Assembly: GCA_937874695.1 (NCBI GenBank)
Contig: CALNAJ010000052.1
Coordinates: forward strand, 1-10,577
From: an uncultured Lactobacillus sp.
GTDB lineage: Bacteria > Bacillota > Bacilli > Lactobacillales > Lactobacillaceae
DNA length: 10,577 nucleotides
Direction of reading: 5' to 3'
A program made the position numbers and the translations under genes. The first letter of the stretch is position 1; every line of letters begins with the position of its first letter. The notes under the pieces were generated by a model, which was not told where the DNA came from, ran no database searches, and worked only from the letters and a program-made list of their open reading frames with translations. Below are positions 6,805-10,577 of the stretch, piece after piece.

Positions 6805-7122
6805 AACTCATTCGACATCCTGGGACTGGTGGTTATGTCGCCTCCCGGGTGGTCCTGAAGATACTGATTGGATACCAATGCGTGCGTAAGTTCATATCAT
6901 TTATGAGTGATAATCGCGTAGGGGAGGTCAGCGTAAGCCGGAGGTTGGTTCTGGAGATGCTCAGGTGTGTCGTTTTCCTTGGCCGAGTGATTTGCTCGGT
7001 CTAGGAAAAGGCCAAGCTTGAAGACTCGTGTTTTTTTGCGAGGCTTCAAGTTGTGCCCACCCGTTCCAGTATCTCCAGAACCAACCGGGAGGCGAAATTA
7101 TCGCTCACTCAGCGATGTCGAA
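6805..7122 (+). ncRNA. Structured 5' leader RNA of the cysS operon
   Basis: This fills the gap between the cysS promoter and ribosome binding site. Nested helices are visible: TTCGACATC (6811-6819) with GATGTCGAA (7114-7122), TCGCCTCCC (6838-6846) with GGGAGGCGA (7087-7095), and a perfect 16-bp GGTTGGTTCTGGAGAT (6943-6958) with 7071-7086. The inner helix's 3' strand abuts that of the middle helix. Inside lie TTTTCCT-GGCCGAG / CTCGGTC-AGGAAAA (6973-7009) and CTTGAAG-A-CTCG / CGAG-G-CTTCAAG (7017-7050). The 5' side carries an ATTGG/CCAAT hairpin (6867-6879) and AAGCCGGAGG (6935-6944). The yacL leader shares these motifs, including the A.G mismatch and the 85-base spacing. CGACAT (6813-6818) can also pair locally with 6835-6840. 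No T-box motif (GGTGGNACC) is found, although a T-box would be the usual regulator of a tRNA synthetase gene. The RNA class is unknown to me. Confidence 0.65.
6957..7004 (+). CDS. Candidate 15-codon Cys-containing leader peptide before cysS
   Basis: A short ORF reads MLRCVVFLGRVICSV and stops with TAG. Two of its 15 codons are Cys (TGT at codon 4, TGC at codon 13), upstream of the gene that charges tRNA-Cys. The conserved GGAGG (6940-6944) is 12 bases before the ATG, which is long. In-frame CTG at 6951 would give an ideal 6-base spacing, and GGAG also directly touches the ATG. The ORF crosses the TTTTCCT/AGGAAAA hairpin and stops in its 3' arm, and its start lies in the 16-bp inner helix. Translation is unproven, and two Cys codons could occur by chance. 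Confidence 0.3.
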   Translation: MLRCVVFLGRVICSV

Positions 7123-7162
7123 ACGAAGCAATATATAAAGGTTACGCGAAAGGAGCCTCGCG

Positions 7163-8575
7163 ATGCTCAAAGTATTTAATACCATGACCCGCCAGAAAGA
7201 GACTTTCGAACCCATCACTCCCGGAGTGGTTAACATGTATGTGTGTGGTCCGACCGTCTATAACTATATTCATATTGGGAACGCGCGAAGTGCCATTGCC
7301 TTTGACACGATTCGGCGTTACTTCGAATACCGCGGCTATCAGGTGAAGTACATTTCTAACTTTACCGATGTCGACGATAAAATGATCAATCAAGCGAAAA
7401 AATTAAACATTACCGTTCCCGAATTGGGTGACCGGTTTATCAAGGCCTTCAAGGAAGACACGGCGGCACTGAACATTGAACCAGCAACCGCTAATCCACG
7501 AGCTACGGAACACATTCCCGAAATCATTGAATTTGTGCAGGACCTGATCGACAAGGGTTACGCTTATCCAGTTGATGGGGATGTTTATTACCGGGCGCAC
7601 AAGTTTGCCCATTACGGTGAATTGTCCCATCAGAACTTGGACGAGCTCGAGGAAGGGGCTTCCCAGCACACCAACGATGAAGAGACGGCACGTAAGGAAG
7701 ATGCCGTCGACTTTGCTCTCTGGAAGGGTGCCAAGCCGGGTGAAATTTCCTGGCCATCGCCTTGGGGTGCGGGTCGGCCTGGTTGGCACATCGAGTGCTC
7801 CGTCATGTCGACGCACTATCTCGGTGACACCTTTGACATCCACGGTGGTGGTGAAGACTTGACCTTCCCCCATCATGAAAATGAAATCGCGCAGAGTGAA
7901 GCCAAGACGGGCAAGACGTTTGTCCACTACTGGTTACACAATGGTTTCGTAACGGTTGGCGATGAAAACGAGAAGATGAGCAAGTCATTGGGTAACTTTG
8001 TGACGGTTCACGACATCTTGAAGACCATCGATCCACAGACGCTACGCTTCTTCATGGCCACGACCCAGTACCGGCGGCCGATTCAATACAGCCAACGGAA
8101 TCTGGATACGGCGGCACGGAACCTGGAACGGCTCCAAACGTCCTACAACAACATGGGCTACCGCTTGAAGGATGCTGAAGACGGTAATGATCCAAAGGTC
8201 GAACAGGAAATTCGGCAGATTATCGCCGACTACAACGACGCTATGGATGACGACTTTAACGTGCAAAACGGGGTCGCCGAGGTTCATGACTTAGCTCGCT
8301 TAGGAAACGTGTACGCTGAACGGCCAGTGGTCTTTAGTGGCACGTTGACGTTTATTCGGCAGACCTTAGTCGACCTGTTGAGCGTGTTCGGTGTTGAACT
8401 GGCGGAAGCCGACTCACTGGATGATGAGGGGATTCAGGCATTGATCGATGAACGGTTAGCTGCCCGGAAGAACCGAAACTTTGAACGCAGTGATGAAATT
8501 CGTGAACAACTGAAGAGCCAAGGGATTATCTTGGAAGACACGCCCCAAGGGACGCGTTGGAGAAAGGGAAATTAA
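7163..8575 (+). CDS. cysS: Cysteinyl-tRNA synthetase
   Basis: CysRS is a class I synthetase that activates cysteine and charges tRNA-Cys in the cytosol. It has 470 residues, the normal length. The zinc site that selects cysteine is complete: Cys28 (CGPT), Cys212 (ECSVMS), His237 and Glu241 (HHENE), matching E. coli Cys28, Cys209, His234 and Glu238. HIGN is at 37-40 and KMSKS at 271-275. AAAGGAG (7149-7155) is 7 bases before the ATG and sits in the loop of a small CGCG/CGCG hairpin. It can also pair with the conserved hairpin of the leader. Its stop overlaps the mrnC start by one base (TAATG). Bacillus has cysE just before cysS; here a long structured leader takes that place. Confidence 0.98.
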   Translation: MLKVFNTMTRQKETFEPITPGVVNMYVCGPTVYNYIHIGNARSAIAFDTIRRYFEYRGYQVKYISNFTDVDDKMINQAKKLNITVPELGDRFIKAFKEDTAALNIEPATANPRATEHIPEIIEFVQDLIDKGYAYPVDGDVYYRAHKFAHYGELSHQNLDELEEGASQHTNDEETARKEDAVDFALWKGAKPGEISWPSPWGAGRPGWHIECSVMSTHYLGDTFDIHGGGEDLTFPHHENEIAQSEAKTGKTFVHYWLHNGFVTVGDENEKMSKSLGNFVTVHDILKTIDPQTLRFFMATTQYRRPIQYSQRNLDTAARNLERLQTSYNNMGYRLKDAEDGNDPKVEQEIRQIIADYNDAMDDDFNVQNGVAEVHDLARLGNVYAERPVVFSGTLTFIRQTLVDLLSVFGVELAEADSLDDEGIQALIDERLAARKNRNFERSDEIREQLKSQGIILEDTPQGTRWRKGN

Positions 8576-8991
8576 TGACTGAACAAACAGAACAAGTCGA
8601 TTTTCGACAATTAAACGGGGTCGCACTGGCCTACATGGGTGATGCCGCTTACGAAGTAATTATTCGTCAACACCTGATTGCAGAGGGCTTGGCCAAACCC
8701 AACCATCTGCAAAAGAAGGCGACGCACTACGTCTCAGCGAAGGCCCAGGCCGCACTGATCGACCTGATGGAAAAGGACGGCATTTTAAGCGATGACGAGT
8801 GGACGATGTTTAAGCGCGGGCGTAATGCCAAGAGTTACACGCACGCCAAGAACACGGACGTCGTGACCTACCGAATTTCCACTGGGTTTGAAGCCTTGAT
8901 GGGCTACTTAGCACTCAGTGGGCAGCAGGACCGGGTCAACGAATTGGGTAAATGGTGCATTGAACAAGTAGAAGCGGGGCGGACTGAATAA
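8575..8991 (+). CDS. mrnC: Mini-ribonuclease III (MrnC)
   Basis: Mini-III is an RNase III-type dimer without the double-stranded RNA-binding domain. In Bacillus it matures 23S rRNA ends. The 138 residues are one RNase III catalytic domain, with the signature LAYMGDAAYEV (18-28) and the catalytic Asp23 in the same position as in B. subtilis. I start at the ATG at 8575, which overlaps the cysS stop by one base and has AAAGGG 6 bases upstream. An in-frame TTG at 8557 lies inside cysS and is less likely. Its stop overlaps the rlmB start the same way (TAATG), so cysS, mrnC and rlmB are probably translationally coupled. Next to rlmB it pairs two 23S rRNA maturation steps. Confidence 0.95.
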   Translation: MTEQTEQVDFRQLNGVALAYMGDAAYEVIIRQHLIAEGLAKPNHLQKKATHYVSAKAQAALIDLMEKDGILSDDEWTMFKRGRNAKSYTHAKNTDVVTYRISTGFEALMGYLALSGQQDRVNELGKWCIEQVEAGRTE

Positions 8992-9761
8992 TGAATCCAG
9001 AAAATGAAACGAACGACGTATCCAACGATTTTGTGATCGGCCGGCACCCAGCCGTTGCCGCATTGCGTAGTCAACAGACCATCAACAAGGTCTTTCTACA
9101 GAGCGGTCTGAAGGCCGAAGCCATCGACGAGATTCGCCAATTGGCTAAGAAGCGTCATTTGGTCATCTCAGAAGTGCCTAAGCAAAAGCTAGACCAACTG
9201 ACGGATCATCAGAATCACCAAGGGGTTGCCCTCGGTGTCGCAGCGTTTGAATATGCCAGCATCGATGACCTCTTTGCCAAGGCCGAAGCAGCCGGCGAAG
9301 CACCATTCTTCCTGATCCTAGATGGTGTTGAAGATCCCCACAACTTGGGGTCTATCTTGCGGACGGCCGATGCCAGTGGCGTTCACGGGGTAATTATCCC
9401 GAAGCGCCGGGCCGTTGGGTTGACCTCGACCGTTGCTAAGACTTCTACTGGTGCGATTGAAACGGTGCCGGTTGCCCGGGTCACTAACCTGGTCAACACG
9501 GTCCACGACTTGAAGGAACGCGGTATGTGGATCTTTGGGACCGACATGGAAGGCTCCGACTACCGGGACTGGAATGCTAAGGGCGCCGTTGGGCTGATCA
9601 TTGGTAACGAGGGTAAGGGGATTTCTCGCCTGCTCAAGGAGACCGTTGACGAGATGCTGACGATCCCAATGGTTGGCTCCGTACAGAGTCTGAACGCCAG
9701 TGTGGCTGCCGGCCTGCTGATGTATCAAGGCTTCAGTTCACGGCACCCAGTCCAACACTGA
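8991..9761 (+). CDS. rlmB: 23S rRNA (guanosine-2'-O-)-methyltransferase, RlmB/TrmH family
   Basis: This SpoU-family (SPOUT, trefoil-knot) methyltransferase probably modifies the ribose of G2251 (E. coli numbering) in the 23S rRNA P loop, using S-adenosylmethionine. It has 256 residues. The N-terminal L30e-like RNA-binding domain starts VIGRHPAVAAL (15-25). The knot carries motif 1 DPHNLGSILRTA (115-126, with Asn118 and Arg124), motif 2 GLIIGNEGKGIS (201-212) and motif 3 SLNASVAAGLLMY (233-245). Its first 14 residues are polar and probably disordered. The ribosome binding site is weak (GGGGCGG), which fits coupling to mrnC through the shared TAATG. Exact substrate assignment among RlmB/TrmH relatives rests on synteny. 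Confidence 0.94.
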   Translation: MNPENETNDVSNDFVIGRHPAVAALRSQQTINKVFLQSGLKAEAIDEIRQLAKKRHLVISEVPKQKLDQLTDHQNHQGVALGVAAFEYASIDDLFAKAEAAGEAPFFLILDGVEDPHNLGSILRTADASGVHGVIIPKRRAVGLTSTVAKTSTGAIETVPVARVTNLVNTVHDLKERGMWIFGTDMEGSDYRDWNAKGAVGLIIGNEGKGISRLLKETVDEMLTIPMVGSVQSLNASVAAGLLMYQGFSSRHPVQH

Positions 9762-9783
9762 ACGAAGGGATGAGCGTGGGAAA

Positions 9784-10335
9784 ATGAAAGAAGATATTCT
9801 TATTGTCGACGCCTATAACATGATCGGCAACTGGCCCAAGCTCAACCGGCTAAAGCTCAGTGATCGGTTACCGGAGGCTAGGGACTTGCTCCTGTCCATG
9901 TTGGCAAATTATAAGAAGCTACGGGATGCCTCAATCACCGTCGTCTTTGACGCGATGTACGTACCAGGTATTTCCAAGAGCTATAAGCAGTTCGACCTGG
10001 AAGTTGTCTGGACGAACCGTGATGAGACGGCCGATAGTTATATTGAAAAGATTGCCAAGGAACGTCAAACCCGCTTTACTCAGGTGACGGTCGCCACCAG
10101 TGATCAGGCGGAACAGTGGACCATTTTCTCGGAAGGTGCTTTGCGGATTCCCGCCGGAGAACTGTTGCGGGACATCGAACGGGCCCAGAACGAGGTCAAA
10201 CAGACTGCCCGTGAATTTGCGGATAAGGGCTTGGTGCGTAAGTCACCGTGGAATGACCAGCAGCTGTACAAGCTGGAAAAGTTGCGGGACCAAATGATGG
10301 CGCGCCCTGACCGTGACCACCGGCCTAAACGCTAG
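9784..10335 (+). CDS. yacP: NYN/PIN-like ribonuclease YacP (Rae1)
   Basis: YacP is an NYN-domain endonuclease; the B. subtilis protein (Rae1) cleaves mRNA in the ribosomal A site. It has 183 residues. The PIN-like acidic set is visible: Asp9 and Asn12 (IVDAYNMI), Asp56 (VVFDAMY), Asp80/Asp84 (RDETAD) and Asp107 (TSDQAEQ). A basic, helical C-terminal tail (KLEKLRDQMM onward, ending RPKR) may contact RNA. It starts 22 bases after rlmB. The start looks poorly served, with GGG only 3 bases before the ATG and GAAGGGA 13 bases before, so initiation may depend on upstream translation. No alternative in-frame start fits better. In Bacillus, sigH follows; that region lies beyond the window edge. Confidence 0.93.
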   Translation: MKEDILIVDAYNMIGNWPKLNRLKLSDRLPEARDLLLSMLANYKKLRDASITVVFDAMYVPGISKSYKQFDLEVVWTNRDETADSYIEKIAKERQTRFTQVTVATSDQAEQWTIFSEGALRIPAGELLRDIERAQNEVKQTAREFADKGLVRKSPWNDQQLYKLEKLRDQMMARPDRDHRPKR

Positions 10336-10393
10336 TTGAAACCGGTTGGAACGAGTCCGTCTATAGAATACTAATGTAAAAAATCTAAAAGTT

Positions 10394-10440
10394 GTCGCAC
10401 GTTTTCCGAATATAAATTGTTTTGTTTTCGGTCGTGTGAC
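10394..10440. other. Hairpin in the 3' region after yacP
   Basis: GTCGCACG (10394-10401) pairs with CGTGTGAC (10433-10440) with one G.U pair, and CCGAA (10406-10410) pairs with TTCGG (10427-10431) inside it. On the plus strand no T tract follows. On the minus strand the hairpin is followed by TTTT and then TTTTTT, so it could terminate transcripts coming from the right. Confidence 0.4.
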
Positions 10441-10444
10441 TGTG

Positions 10445-10488
10445 AGCCACTTCGACTAACCCTCAAAAGGTTGGCCGAGTGGCTTTTT
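10445..10488 (+). terminator. Rho-independent terminator of the cysS-yacP operon
   Basis: AGCCAC and the following TTCGACTAACC (10445-10461) pair with GGTTGGCCGAGTGGCT (10469-10484), with one bulge, one mismatch and one G.U pair, then TTTTT (10484-10488). It lies about 110 bases after the yacP stop and is the only strong terminator after cysS. Confidence 0.85.
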
Positions 10489-10503
10489 ACGTCTCATGGA
10501 AAA

Positions 10504-10532
10504 TGTGGCAGGTATTTGGATAGGGCTATACT
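10504..10532 (+). promoter_or_regulatory. Possible promoter for the gene beyond the right edge
   Basis: TATACT (10527-10532) is a good -10, but the hexamer at 17 bases (TGTGGC, 10504-10509) is a poor -35 and there is no TG extension. It lies after the operon terminator and just before a long inverted repeat. Confidence 0.3.
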
Positions 10533-10536
10533 CCTA

Positions 10537-10577
10537 CTTAAGTAGACAAGCAAATAATCAAAGCTTGTTTACTTAGG
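10537..10577. repeat. Long inverted repeat reaching the window edge
   Basis: CTTAAGTAGACAAGC (10537-10551) pairs with GCTTGTTTACTTAGG (10563-10577) along 15 positions, two of them G.U, around an 11-base AT-rich centre. The left arm also contains the perfect palindrome TACTTAAGTA (10535-10544). It starts 4 bases after the possible -10, so it would be the first element of that transcript or an operator at the start site. Whether a T tract follows cannot be seen. Confidence 0.55.

Noticed and set aside
7031..7037. Run of seven T in the cysS leader as an intrinsic attenuator
   Set aside because: The T run forms the loop of the conserved hairpin, and only a 5-bp stem (CGAGT/ACTCG) could precede it. 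The yacL copy has no such run.
3590..7122. The two structured leaders as a miniature transposable element (MITE)
   Set aside because: The terminal arms differ between copies, no target-site duplication is visible, and similarity is limited to structural motifs rather than extended identity. An old repeat cannot be fully excluded.
6805..7162. T-box riboswitch before cysS
   Set aside because: No GGTGGNACC motif, no specifier-loop arrangement I can place, and no terminator after an antiterminator. GGGTGGTCC at 6847-6855 only resembles part of the motif and lies near the 5' end, the wrong place.
8557..8574. TTG start for mrnC inside cysS
   Set aside because: The ATG at 8575 has AAAGGG at 6 bases, overlaps the cysS stop as TAATG and gives the usual family length, with the catalytic Asp at residue 23.

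Overview
This is a chromosomal window from a low-GC Gram-positive bacterium, almost certainly a member of the Lactobacillaceae. The evidence is the gene order, the strong AGGAG-type ribosome binding sites, the lactobacillus-style RpiA and dUTPase, and the absence of disA, ispD/ispF and cysE from a cluster that carries them in Bacillus. I cannot name the species. Base composition looks close to 50% GC and fairly even, with no sign of recent gene transfer in the coding regions.

Left side, minus strand (1-1276): the first codons of a probable aldo/keto reductase, its promoter with a palindrome just upstream, then a two-gene operon of a YjdJ-type GNAT-fold protein and rpiA (ribose-5-phosphate isomerase), closed by a terminator. 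A divergent intergenic region (1277-1550) holds promoters in both directions.

Right side, plus strand (1551-10335): dut (dUTP hydrolysis), radA (recombination ATPase), a yacL-type membrane PIN-TRAM protein, gltX (glutamyl-tRNA synthetase), cysS (cysteinyl-tRNA synthetase), mrnC (Mini-RNase III), rlmB (23S rRNA 2'-O-methyltransferase) and yacP/rae1 (NYN-domain nuclease). This is the classic Firmicutes radA-to-yacP block, linking nucleotide hygiene, DNA repair, tRNA charging and rRNA/mRNA processing. cysS-mrnC-rlmB-yacP form a tight operon with stop/start overlaps. gltX has its own terminator and cysS its own extended -10 promoter.

The most interesting part is noncoding. The roughly 350-base gaps before yacL (3562-3912) and before cysS (6774-7162) hold two related structured leaders. 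They share an AAGCCGGAGG motif and, exactly 85 bases further on, a GAAGACTCG / CGAGGCTTC hairpin whose flanking pairs covary. Both have the same nested architecture, in which the 3' strand of an inner helix abuts the 3' strand of an outer helix. In both, AAGCCGGAGG can act as a Shine-Dalgarno for a short ORF (13 and 15 codons) that runs across the variable hairpin. The ORF before cysS contains two Cys codons, and the conserved hairpin can pair over 10 bases with the cysS ribosome binding site. I do not recognise this RNA as a T-box or any other riboswitch class I know.

The right end (10336-10577) holds a hairpin, a strong terminator, a weak possible promoter and a long inverted repeat that reaches the window edge.
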